The position numbers and the translations under genes are program-made. The notes beneath the pieces are model-generated. The model had not been told where the DNA came from and made no database searches. It saw nothing but the letters and a program-made list of their open reading frames with translations. From NCBI GenBank assembly GCA_033980235.1, contig CM067069.1:16105150-16169149 (forward strand): a stretch of DNA of 64,000 nt. Reading direction: 5' to 3'. This document shows positions 53,613 to 64,000 of this stretch, piece by piece. Source of the DNA: Diadema setosum (Eukaryota; Echinodermata; Echinoidea; Diadematoida; Diadematidae). How positions within the stretch are numbered: position 1 is the stretch's first letter; the number at the start of each line of letters is the position of its first letter.

Positions 53613-55700
53613 GCCACAATAATAAAGAGACTCTTATAAAGCGCTCACCCTACCAAAAAAAAGAAAAAAAAAGAGAAAAGAATACTCATGGCGCTGGAGA
53701 ACAGAGTACATAAATGTATCAGCAATGACTACGTTACAACAGAGTATCACAGAAGATAATAAGAACAATAAACAAACAAACAAACAATATACGTACACAT
53801 GTACATACAGGTAAACAATTGTCAATTTGATTCGAAAAGGTGGGTCTTGAGGTTCTTTTTAAACTCATCAAATAGAAGATGCTTGTCGAAGAGATTTTGG
53901 CAGGCTATTCCAAAGTTTTGGGCCCATGTATGAAAAAGTACGACCCCCTAACTGTGCTTGATTCGAGGTACCTGTAATTTCTGCGAGTTCGATGAACGGA
54001 GATTTCGTGGTGGTTGGTGAAGATGAAGCGTATTCTGAAAGTAGGCAGGGGCAAATTTGTGCAATGTACGGTAGACAAGAAGAAGAATCTTGAAGTTAGT
54101 ACGTTTTTCTACAGGGAGCCAGGGTAGGGACCGAAGTATTGGGGTAGTATGCGTAGTTTTCTTCGTGAAAGGAAGTAATTTAGCGGCACAATTCTGAAGA
54201 CGTTGCAGTTTACTGAGTTCTTTTTGTGGAAGGCTGCAAAACAGAGAATTGCAGAAATCTAGACGAGACGAAATAAGAGCATGCCATCAGTTTTTCTGCT
54301 GCTGATCGAGTTAAATATCTCCGAATTGAGCCCAGGTTACGCAAATGAAATCTTACAGATTGGGATACATCTATGAAATATGGTCTGTGAATGTCAGATT
54401 TGCATAAAAAACAACACCTAGATAACGAACTTTGTTCGAAGGATTAATATTACTATTGCCAATCTAACATAACATGTATCTGAATTCACTTTGGACAACA
54501 TCTGTTTGGATCCTATCAGAATAAATTCTGACATACTGTCGTTAAATTTCAGACCATTTCTTTCCATCCATGTTTTAACATCATCAATACATAATTCTAA
54601 TTGTTTTAAAGCTTCAGAGTGTTCAATCCTGGTTGGTGAAAAAGATACATACTAATATTTGTCTATCATCTGCATAACAGGGATTCTGAATGTTATGTCT
54701 TTCAAAAATGTGCCTAATCCTTGAAAGATACAGACAGAACAGAAGTGGTCTACCTTTACAGACCCTTGTGGGACACCGCAATTAAGTGTAGCCGGATTAG
54801 AGTTACTGTCATTGATCTAAAGGCCCGGTCCCACTGCACTTACGGATGCAAAGAGGATGTTAAGCGTACAAAAAATCTTGCCATCCGTTGGAAAACGCTA
54901 CGAATCCGCTGTGTACCCAACGCATACGTGTTTCATCCGCTCTATCCACCGAGCATCCGTCCACTGTGATTTCATCCGCGCAAAAAGTTTTAAGCTGCTT
55001 AAAACTTTTAGAACGGATGAACTTTCCGCTGTGTACGATGTAAATCCGCGACATACGAGCAACAAACGTTGTATGTCCGTGCGGCATCCCTTAAACATCC
55101 GCTGCATCCTCTCTGCATCCTCTGGGCATCCTCGCAAGTCACATCCGCTGCAGCTAAAAACGGAAAGAGGGAGGAAAGATATGGTACATGGAACGTCTTT
55201 ACATCGTTAATAGCACGGAAATAGAAAGGATGTAAGCGTATGCATCTCGTATATAAAGCATTTCGAAAGCATCCGCTCTGCATCCGCTCTGCATTCGCTC
55301 TGCATCCACTCTGCATCCGCTTTTTCCGCTATGCGTCCGTTTCGCAATTATCTCCGGTAACCCCTTCGGAGCTGTCATCCCCTTCCATCCGCTTTCATCC
55401 GCTAGGCTTCCGATGAACATCAGTTTAACATCCCTGCTACATACTACCCACGTCCGTTCTATTTCCGTTCTGTTACCGCCAATTTTCGCCAATTTTGTCA
55501 ATTTCTGGAGCGGATGAAAGCGGATGAAGCCATCCCCGAAATTTTGCTCGTCCGCTGTGTCCTTTCTGCATACGTTTTGTGTCCGTCGGCCAGTGGGACC
55601 GGGCCTTTAACGTATTGTGAACGGATGGTAAGGTAAGATTGAAACCATTCTAATGCAAGTCCTGTGACACCAACAGATCTGAGCGTATAGCAAATACTAA
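53613..55700 (-). mobile_element. L2-like retrotransposon remnant, split by a TIR element
   Basis: In minus-strand order I can read: GVTGLALEWFQSYL (plus 55611-55670), then after the insertion GVPQGSV (near 54765), a YADD box in a shifted frame (near 54675), GLKFND (near 54560), SSRLDFCNSL and LQRLQNCAAKLL (near 54180-54270), and a C-terminal FKKNLKTHLF (near 53840). This is the order of an L2-clade reverse transcriptase. Several stops and frame changes show it is dead. The 3' terminus has AGCGCTTTATAAGAGTC near 53630. Confidence 0.8.
54828..55610. mobile_element. 783-bp TIR element inserted in the L2-like remnant
   Basis: The ends AAGGCCCGGTCCCACTG and CAGTGGGACCGGGCCTT are exact inverses. 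The interior is dominated by CATCCGCT/GCGGATG words, including a direct GCATCCGCTCT run at 55270-55320. The L2-like reading resumes on the far side. No transposase frame. Confidence 0.85.
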
Positions 55701-57867
55701 ACCCTAAATGCTTGTCGATGTGTGATTACATCCTCACTGCATAAAAAACCCTGTGTTTAGATAACAAACACATTATAACATAAGAGTATATACTTACTGG
55801 TATCTTGGCGCACTGGAGCATAAGTACATGTTGTGTCTAGACCATGCATGTAGACGGTATAAAACAGGGGCAAAGGTATTTCGATGGTTACCATCACATT
55901 TTAATTCAGGCATGTGCAATAAAGACATTGAGTGATTGTATAACTGCATGTTCTTGAGTTGGGTTGTGTGTGTGTGCGTGTGTTCATTCGGTCGTAACAC
56001 ATAAAGCAGTCACAATGGTGACACCACTGCGTCTATTACGATGTCTGCTCCAGATCCAAGATCCTGTCTTCACCACACTTTTCCAATAGTCAACGGGTCA
56101 TAATCCTATACTTGTCTACCAGCAATGGTTACTTACATGCCAGTACTGATGACTTCAATTCCGAGATATTTGATCTGTCTATACAATGGATCATCATTTC
56201 AAACTTACCTTCTTTATCAAATGGGATATTTCCGCAGAACCATTTCGATGAAATATGAAGCTTCAACAAACATACACATAAAAAAATGAACAAACAAAAT
56301 TAAATCTTTCGCCACATTCTGGAGAGTATTATAGGCAGGAAGGCGTATCTCAGGATACATCCGCACATGCCAAATTTATATACATGCGTGAAAAAGAATA
56401 GATTTGAAAACTGAGCAGAAGGGAGTATTACTAAAATTAGACACATCCTTTAGACAAATAAATCAATATTTCTGTAGAGTGTTTAAAAAAAAAACTCGGC
56501 AGAAGGACGTATCTCAAGAATAAATTGATAAGCCCATCTGCGTAAACAATTATACAAGAACAATGCCAATGTTTGACCTGCCAGAAGGGTGGGTGTATTA
56601 TCATAGTACTTAAATGTTGACACATCTTTCTACCCAGACACTCACGCGAACATGCCAATTGATCAAATTTGGGGAGTTTCGATAGATACACCCTTTTTGC
56701 CGAATAAAAATCGGTTGCAGTATCCGTAAATTATAATAATTAAGCAAAAAATCGCATGTGAAAAAACAAACAAAATTGATATGAAAATCTGTCGGAAATT
56801 TTGAGACAGGCAGATCAAACGGCTGAAGTATACAGGACATACATGAAAAACAAAACAAAAGAAAACTTGCAGTAAATGTTTAGTTTAATGACAGCCAAGG
56901 AAAATAAGGAAACTTTAAGGTGAAGTTCATCTTTTCGCAGTCATGTCGGTCATTGTAGTAAGGCACAGATAGGACGTTTTACCGTAACACGGCCGAGCTC
57001 TTTGCTTGCTGGACGCCACACCCTACGGAGTTCCTCGTCGTAATTATCCCAACTTTCCTATTGTCTTATTTATTCAGAGTAGGGGAAATGTTGACCGGTC
57101 ACTTCTCAACAAAGCTGCCTTTATCGTAAAAAAAAAAAAAAAAATCATCTGTATTTTGCAGAGTTGCTCACATGTGGGTTGTTTGTTTCCATTACTTTTA
57201 TTTGTTTACTTTGTTTATTTATTTATTTATTTATTTATTCATTTATCTATCTATTCATTCATTCATTCATTTATTCCGTTTTATTTTCACAGGTAGCCCT
57301 TTCAGTTAAAATCTCATTTACAAAGGCGCCCTGGATAAAAACAATACAAAATACATACAAAGTTACACACATGATACAGTAAAATAAAGATTGTCAAGGA
57401 AATGCTATCTTCAAATGCAACATGATCATGAATGTGATTCATTCGATGACTATCAAAAGAAATATGTGAATCAACACATCTTATAAACATGCTTTAATAT
57501 AATTTCGCACTAAAAATCTCACCAGACTACAACTGACAAGATGCCATATTCCTTTTAATTCCAATCTACTTCCAAATCGATAATTCATAATGCCCGTATG
57601 GACAATCAATGAAGTGATGCAGAGGCAAGCACGTATAAGAGGAGTTACATGTATATATTCCGTGTTACCCGATGTCAACAGGTTCGATGACTTCCTGGTG
57701 AAATTTAATACTCGAATGAATAGGATTGTATTACATGTACCTTGATGCAGTTATTCAAATACCTGTCTGTAATGCGACTCGGATATACGGATAGCGGCAA
57801 CGATTAAAAAAAAATACAAAGGTAGTGTTTTCCAGTAGCCATTCCACCCGATATTTTAAATTGAAGT
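55701..57867. other. intergenic; retroelement-tail-like tract at 57193-57275
   Basis: No gene seen. (TTTA)n to (TTCA)n followed by CAGGTAGCCCTTTCAG and AGGCGCCCTGGATAAAAAC resembles the 3' end of a minus-strand retroelement. Confidence 0.4.
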
Positions 57868-57985
57868 CCAGCTTTTCGGATAAAGTTAATGTTCATATGC
57901 AAAGATAATACCACGTTTGGGATATCCGAAAACAATGGTGAGTTACGCTGTACTTCTTGGCTTGAAAGATTAAACACGGAGACAG

Positions 57986-58440
57986 TATGCGTTTTCACAT
58001 CAGCCCGATGTTTCGAAATAGCGCGTTATTTGATAATGTGAACACAAATTAACGCGATTGTTGTATCGCTCTGATCGAGAAAATTTCCCGAGTCCAACTC
58101 GGGAATTTTGTGAAATAGCGGGATAGTAGCGCGCTATTTGATAATGTGAAAACGACTCGAGAAATTAGCGCGATGAATCCCATCGTATGCCTAGCGCTTG
58201 GACCCGATCGACCGAGGCAAACTGCACACAAATCATGAGGAATTTTTGAGAGGGCACACACATTACTGATACTGTTTGCACATACTCAGCTGTCGAATTA
58301 GCTATTTTAAAATTTTTAACTATTCGGTCTACCCCCTCTTCGGGCTGATGTGAATAAGAAATGAAATAGCGCTCTAATTCGCAATCGCGGAAAATATTTC
58401 GAGCTTGTATTTTTATCGGGCTGATGTGAAAACGCCTAAT
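57986..58440 (-). mobile_element. MITE family 3, copy 2, in array unit 1
   Basis: Inverted relative to 10424-10909, with ends GCGTTTTCACATCAGCCCGA and its inverse. The host unit continues on both sides. This copy lacks the pentanucleotide expansion of copy 1. Confidence 0.85.
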
Positions 58441-58929
58441 GTTCAATTCAACGATAGAGAACAAACATAAATGTTCAGCAAACAGTTGGACACATTTCTT
58501 GCGGATTTTTTTTTCTGTTGATATACAATAATATGCTCTCCAAGTTTATTAGGCAAAAATGTTAAAACACATAGTCAATACCACCTTTCTCAGGAGTGAT
58601 CTCGTGATTGTGGTTATAATAGGTATTTTACATCTAATCCCACTACGAACAGGTAGGCCTACCTTGTGACTCCTGCTTTACATACACACGCATGTAAACT
58701 TTCATTTCATAGTTTACTCCAGCTTTTGCATGAAGTTTATGCGCACATGCAAAGATAATATATCATTATCGTTTCTGACCCAGACACAATGGCGAGCTAC
58801 GCCGTAATTCAGACTCGCCGCTTGAAAGATTATTAAAGAGGGGGACAATGCTCAAATCAGCTATGTGTATATAGAATAAACATAAATGTTCAGAAAACAT
58901 TGCTGATTCTCCGTTGATATAATAAAATG

Positions 58930-59186
58930 TAGGGCGTGATCACGCTACCCGTATAAGTCGGAGATCATAAAAGGAAGAAAAATGCGCGTAAAGCCGACTT
59001 TGACAGTAATCTTTACAGTTTTCTAATTGGTAATTCTTTTTTTTTTTATTTCCTTGTAACGGAGAAGGACAAATCTTAGATCAATCTAAAGCTTTGAATA
59101 GCATCTGGCAAATTCATATCTGTCAAAATCCCAAAACACAATGCTTTCCAGACATCCATGGCTTTCGTAGTGACGCATCGCTCTTA
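58930..59186. mobile_element. ~257-bp insertion in array unit 2
   Basis: Sequence absent from the other units begins TAGGGCGTGATCACG and ends in an imperfect inverse of it. The unit sequence is continuous across it when removed. Confidence 0.55.
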
Positions 59187-59706
59187 TGCTTTTCAGAATA
59201 TTAGACCAAAGATCAAAACATGATGTCAAACTCACCTTTGTCATGAGTTATCTACAGATTGTGGTAATATAAAGGTGTTTTTACATCTAATCCCGCTACA
59301 AACGGGTATTTGGCTACTGCTTTACACACATAATATGTATGTAAACATTTATTTCCTATTTTATCATAGTCCAGCGTTCGTATAAAGTTCATGTTTACAT
59401 GCAAACATAACATTGCCGTTTATGACCCAGAAACAATGCCGAGCTACTCTGTACTTCAGACTCTCGGCTTGACTCAAAAGGAGACAATACTCACATCTAC
59501 TATCGAGAACAAACATTAATCATGTGGAGCAAACATTGGATACATCACTTGCAGAATTTCCCTTTGATATAATATGCTTTCCTAGAATATTAGGCCGAAG
59601 ATCAAAGCCAATAGTCAAAATCACCTTGGTCACAAGCGATCTCGAGAACGTGGTTATGTATAGACGTTTCACATCTGTGCTTGTAAACATGTACTTTATA
59701 GCTTAA

Positions 59707-59832
59707 AGGGATGGTATAGTATTGGTGGAGTTGAGGATTGGGCTTTTAATGTTTTGCAAGATACCAAAAAAAACACTAAGAGGAATTCAAAGTCTATTAG
59801 ATGAAAATCGCCTTTGGAATTGCTGAGACATC

Positions 59833-59863
<31 letters not shown>

Positions 59864-60079
59864 AAGGTAAAACAAAGCCATCCTAATAAAAGGTGGGTCC
59901 TAGGATTGCTCTATTTTGGATATCTCAGCCGTTTCAAAACCAACTTTCATCAAATAAATGTTGAATCCCTCTTGAAATTACACACACTTTCATATTTCAT
60001 AGGAGCTAGGTTTCTCATTATCTCACCAAAAGATTTTAGAAACCTGAAATTACGTCTCAACCAAAACTTTACGATCCCG
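59707..60079. mobile_element. TTAA-flanked MITE, family 1, copy D, in array unit 3
   Basis: TTAA|AGGGATGGTATAGTATTGG at left and the inverted, slightly diverged CCCG|TTAA at right match copy A most closely. A 29-base A-run lies inside. Confidence 0.75.
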
Positions 60080-60150
60080 TTAATCCAGCTTTTCGGATAA
60101 AGTTTATGTTCATTTATGATGATTATCGTTGCAACTAGGAAACAATATCC

Positions 60151-60299
60151 AGCTTTAGATCTGTGACGCCAACGCTAAGACGACGCTATTAGGTACAAAA
60201 TGTTGTTCTGCATGCACAATATATGCGCGAGAACGCTGATTCCATTGTCCAACTCGGGAGGAGGTGCGTCGTGGACGTCAGCGTCGCAGATCTACAGCT
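60151..60299. mobile_element. 149-bp TIR element in array unit 4
   Basis: AGCTTTAGATCTGTGACGCC at left and, inverted, AGCTGTAGATCTGCGACGCT at right. The host words AACAAT and GTCGAGCTACGC lie on either side. Confidence 0.6.
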
Positions 60300-60759
60300 A
60301 GCTAATGTCGAGCTACGCTGCATTTTAGACTCTCGACTTGAAAGATAAAAAAGGGGACAATATTACTCAACTATCAACAATCGAGAAAAATCTTGAGTGT
60401 TCAGCAAAGAGTTGGATGCATTAAAAGCTAATTTTCCGTTGATAAAATAATGTGCTTTCCAAGAACATTAGGCAGTACGCTCCAAGCATAAAGTCAAAAT
60501 CACCTCCAAGTTGGTCGCGAGCGATCTCGAGATATGGATATTTAGGTGTTTTTCATCTAATCCAAATGCAACTAGGGGCTACTTATTTATTTCGACATCA
60601 GGCTCTCGCACGAACAGCCTGCTTTTAGGAACGCTTGAATCTCAACAGTTTGAAGTTTGAAGTTTGAAAGTTTATACATCATTGCGACTGGTCTGACAAT
60701 ATGATTTTTTTGAAACCCTTCGTGTGCTTCGAGTGGTCATTGGCACAGAAAACCCTATA

Positions 60760-60985
60760 GAGTTGTACGAGTGCTGTTCGTTATTCCGAAGCTTCGATAT
60801 TTCGAAGGTTCGTTATTCCGAAGGTTCGTTAATCCGAAACACTCATACCAAGAGGTTCGTTAATCCGAAAATGAAAAAGGGTTCGTTAATCCGAACATTT
60901 GTGGCGTTATTCCGAAGGTTCGTTATTCCGAAGATTTGTTCATCCGAAAATGAAATTCGGAAAAACGAACCTTTGGAATAACGAG
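60760..60985. repeat. ~16-bp minisatellite TTCGTTATTCCGAAGG
   Basis: About ten units of TTCGTTA(T/A)TCCGAA with variable spacers, the last one inverted (TTCGGAAAAACGAACC). Confidence 0.8.
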
Positions 60986-62149
60986 CTGTAACCGAGTTGT
61001 ACACACTTTCCAAGTCCCTGGCAAAGGTTAAGCAGCGTATCAGCGCATCATTGCATCCGTTTTCTTCTCGGATGCATCGCTTCCTATTGTATACCTCATC
61101 GCACTAAAATGTAACTGATATCCCCTCGTATGTAGGCCTACATAAAAAACCACCTATACATGTAACTTGACATTGAGGTTGACATTAACTTTAATGTTCA
61201 ACATGCAGGGAGTAAAATATGTGGACAATTTGTTCTGAAACCAGCTCTGCATTATGTTTTGTGAGACATGAAACTATTATTAAAGTAAATCAAATGTCAC
61301 ATTCACGGCCATTCTTTAATATTTCACAGATCATTTGCAGGGGACATGCAATGTTACAGAAAATCCTTCCAATACCCAACTACGACGGGGACTGTCTTTG
61401 AGGCGGATTGATGTAATAGACATGGAATTCATCTTTCCTTGATTGCCACTCAGTTAACTTTCACTATTTTTTTTTTTTTTTATCCGGGCCGAACAAAACC
61501 GGGCCGCATATTCGTTCTCAAAATATCCTGGAGACTTTTCTTTGATATGACTTCGAAAGTCTGGCAAGAGACTAAACCTGCCCGTGAAAACTCGTAACAC
61601 GTGTAGTAATTGAATTTAAGTTGAATAGTACACAGCCGGTACATGACAACCTAATTCTTCTATGTTTTATCGCATTATTGTTAATGCAAGATTAAGCAGT
61701 GAGTACGGATAGGGATGATGAAAATGACCAATTACTTGGTAAACTTTTAGATTATGACAATAGCTTTGAATCTCAGATTACAAAATATAAAAGTGGATGG
61801 CGTCTTGAATTCCTCCTGCATCAGTCATAGATTTGGAAGATACTGCATACTCTGTCAATATATAATAGGATTCTTAATAAAAAAAAGAGGAAATTTTGTG
61901 GAATTCTACATGTTTTATCTGTATCTTTGTCATTGTGTGACGTCACGAACTGTATAGCAGTCTTCGATCGGAACTTTAGGAATTTATTACTGTTGTTCGA
62001 TTTTCTCAGACTTCGTTGATGTGTTCCATTAATATGGCTTCATTCACTCAATCCATGAGTACTTGCAAAGGATTATAGTGCATTGGTGACCTCTAAGTAC
62101 GTTTCCTGTTCTCATCGTCAGGAATCGTAAAAATTAAAAAAAGTCAGTT
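60986..62149. other. intergenic, nothing recognised
   Basis: No supported gene or element. Confidence 0.45.
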
Positions 62150-62256
62150 TCATTTCATTTCATTTATTTGTGAAGTTTCCTAAAAAAATCATACAGTGTT
62201 GAATTTACGACATCCATCCATGACAATGTAAAGTAACACATAAGTTCAGTAATAAT
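62150..62256 (-). mobile_element. non-LTR retrotransposon 3' tail
   Basis: Reverse-complemented, this matches 16815-16921 closely, including ACATTGTCATGGATGGATGT and the AAATGAAATGAAATG tail. It is truncated to about 105 bases. Confidence 0.8.
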
Positions 62257-63327
62257 ACATAATGATATAGTTGATGCCGCTTGTTCACTTACGGCAATTC
62301 TAATTCTTCTTGGCCCAGTAACTATGTTTTTTTCTTTGTGCACGGCACAGAAGTATCAATGAAAATATATCTGTCACAAACATATCCGCTCGTTTGTTGC
62401 CACAACATGTCACTCATAACATAATCGCGCCACCGTTGTACATTCATAGCTCTGACGTGCATGTGGTATTCATCACTAGCTACGTTTTCTGCCACTCTGT
62501 TCTGTCAAAGTTTCACACTTCTGCATGCAGATTCATCGCGCTAACTCAGCTGTATCTCCTGGTGTAAAACATCTGAGACAAACGGAGATTTATAAAGGCG
62601 TTTGAAAATTGTATTTTGGACTGTTCAAAAGTTACGGACGGTATTGTACTAACGACAGAGTAGCAATCATTCGTTTTATAAAAATGGTGACATGAGTCTA
62701 AAATCTGTGGCAGCAATTTTTATAACCTTTCCAGGCCATCGCCAGCTCGAAGCTAACTGAACCACACACACACACACACGCACACACTCAAAACACACAC
62801 ACACACACACAAACAAACAATGGTAAGGCATATACACGCAGACGAGAGGTATAGGCCTAACTAACGTAAAGTTGAACCTTTAAAACAAAAACAAAAACAA
62901 AAACAAAACAGAAACAAAAACCCATCAAAAACAACAAAAACTTGGTCACGTGATAGCTCTCAGTCGATATTTGCTTACATTTTTATATTACATTATAACA
63001 CCACGTCGCCAGTGTTTTAGACATTAGTGGGCAAACTGATACGGCGAAATCCATATAATGTACTAAGTATGAAGATTTGTGGGTTGTGTACATGCGTGCG
63101 TGTGTGTATGTGTGTGTGCGTGTGTGTGTGCTTTCTTGTGCGTATGTAATGTGTGCGTATTTTGCCCCTGCACCCAGTCCAACGTATGCTGGTACCCGTG
63201 TGTTGTCCGCCTTTCTTGGACCAGCAAATATTTGGGGGAAAAAGTTCAAAAATATAAGAAGACACTGAAGGCCAACGAAGAAAAGAGGAGAACCTACCAT
63301 TTTTGTTGCTGCGTTCTCGGTGGACAG
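62257..63327. other. upstream of the ACLY exon; AC and TG microsatellites
   Basis: (AC)n at 62766-62812, (AAAAC)n near 62883-62925 and (TG)n near 63095-63131. No gene seen. An untranslated leader exon could lie here or further upstream. Confidence 0.5.
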
Positions 63328-63346
63328 AGCCTTACTGCGCCCCAGA

Positions 63347-63496
63347 ATGTCTTCCAAGACAGTCACCGAGGTCTACGGAAAGCGACTGCTCTCCAAAGAG
63401 CTTTCCCAGCACGTCGGCGAGCTGCGCTGTGCCAGCGTGTCGGCTCAGACGGACTGGGACAGTCTCATTCAGGACCACCCATGGCTCTGCAACGAG
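63347..63496 (+). CDS. ACLY: ATP-citrate lyase, first coding exon (partial gene)
   Basis: Fifty codons from ATG to a good donor (AACGAG|GTAGGG), phase 0. The encoded start, with K...YGKRLLSKEL near residues 10-19 and TDWDSLIQDHPWL near 36-48, agrees with the N-terminus of animal ACLY (TGK.LLY and TDW..LLQDHPWL in the family). ACLY is a cytosolic homotetramer that makes acetyl-CoA and oxaloacetate from citrate, ATP and CoA. A strong acceptor (GGTGGACAG|AGCC) ends at 63327, 20 bases before the ATG, so the leader is probably spliced, as in vertebrate ACLY. The remaining exons lie to the right, outside the window. The longer ORF across this exon is opened by a GTG and is not the real frame start. 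The call rests on a short exon. Confidence 0.7.
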
Positions 63497-64000
63497 GTAG
63501 GGTTGCTATTTTCCGTTTATACATCTCCAGAAATACCCACAATTCTTGAACAGCAGCTACTCGGATGCAAATTTTGACTTAGATTTTGGATATTTTTCTT
63601 TTCTTTTACTGTAGTTAAGAACCCCTTTTTTCTATTCTGTCATACAGTGGAACCGTTCTTTTCTTAGAGTCCGTTAATTTGAACGACAGGGAACGCTTAT
63701 TATTATACGCCTGTAACTTCTCTGAAACAGCCGTATTATATATAGCCGGTTTCTATCAAGTTTTCTATTGTCTCTGCACTGTATAATATCCTACCGTCTT
63801 ATTACATAACAGTTGGATCCAAAATATATGTTAAATAGTTCCTTTAAGCAAAGTATATGAAGGGCGTTGTTCAAGCAGTCAATGTATCGATAATGAGTTG
63901 TATCATTTAAAAGAAAACAAATCAGAATTGCAATAAAACAGCAACATGCTCTCTTTCAGCTAAGCAAAGATGTGACCTACGTTTTAACCGCATATCATAA
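63497..64000 (+). other. first intron of the putative ACLY gene (to window end)
   Basis: AT-rich, no element recognised. An acceptor-like CTCTCTTTCAG near 63950 is followed by codons that do not fit the expected ACLY continuation. Confidence 0.45.

Larger units (their letters stand above)
57868..60600 (+). repeat. four-unit tandem array (~400-bp unit), each unit interrupted
   Basis: Unit starts (TCCAGC(T/G)TT...AAAGTT) lie near 57868, 58722, 59391 and 60083. Shared words in order include CAATGGCGAGCTACGC, CTTGAAAGATTAAA, CAAACATAAATGTTCAGC, GTTGATATAATAATATGC, GTGATCTCGAGATTGTGG and CATCTAATCCCACTACGAAC. Removing the four inserted elements brings the spacing to about 310-410 bases. Confidence 0.8.

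Noticed and set aside
54857..55501. Several 75-117-codon ORFs on both strands
   Set aside because: They are products of the repetitive CATCCGC interior of a TIR element.
63940..64000. Possible second ACLY exon at the window edge
   Set aside because: An acceptor-like CTTTCAG is present but the following codons do not fit the ACLY sequence expected after HPWL.

Overview
The window is AT-rich nuclear DNA from an animal, most likely a marine invertebrate deuterostome, with an echinoderm such as a sea urchin as best guess. This is inferred from intron-bearing genes with GT-AG introns, an axoneme-type LRRIQ3 orthologue, single-exon GT31 glycosyltransferases, a five-exon UDP-glucuronosyltransferase, and many microsatellites, foldback MITEs, tRNA-derived SINEs and L2/CR1-like remnants. 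Nothing bacterial, viral or CRISPR-like was seen.

Layout. 0-6 kb: SINE and foldback MITEs, one nested in another. 6.2-8.0 kb (minus): an intact single-exon GT31 (beta-1,3-galactosyltransferase-like) reading frame whose DxD motif is changed to NAN. 9-13 kb: repeats. 13.2-14.3 kb (plus): a second, motif-complete single-exon GT31 gene, divergent to the first. 15.9-16.9 kb: the 3' end of a non-LTR retrotransposon. 17.7-21.7 kb: MITEs and a ~400-bp tandem array. 23-26 kb: a CpG-rich patch and a CTAG-rich stretch. 26.26-36.54 kb (plus): LRRIQ3 in seven coding exons whose reading frame closes across every junction, with introns full of repeats. 37-40.8 kb: small TIR elements, a decayed retrotransposon and a 36-bp perfect palindrome. 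41.17-46.31 kb (minus): a complete five-exon UDP-glucuronosyltransferase gene. 47-56 kb: a GGTGTTA-rich TIR element, a SINE, and an L2-like remnant split by a 783-bp TIR element. 57.9-60.6 kb: a four-unit tandem array with a different insertion in each unit. 63.35-63.50 kb (plus): the likely first coding exon of ATP-citrate lyase (ACLY), running off the window.

The genes do not form a pathway or operon. The main protein-level result is that two of the three glycosyltransferases keep intact frames and family scaffolds but have substituted catalytic residues: NAN for DxD in the GT31 protein, and Val/Glu in place of the His/Asp dyad in the UGT. The main structural result is a set of nested or mutually interrupting mobile elements that give relative insertion ages from the sequence alone. 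All similarities are from reading by eye; no database search was run.
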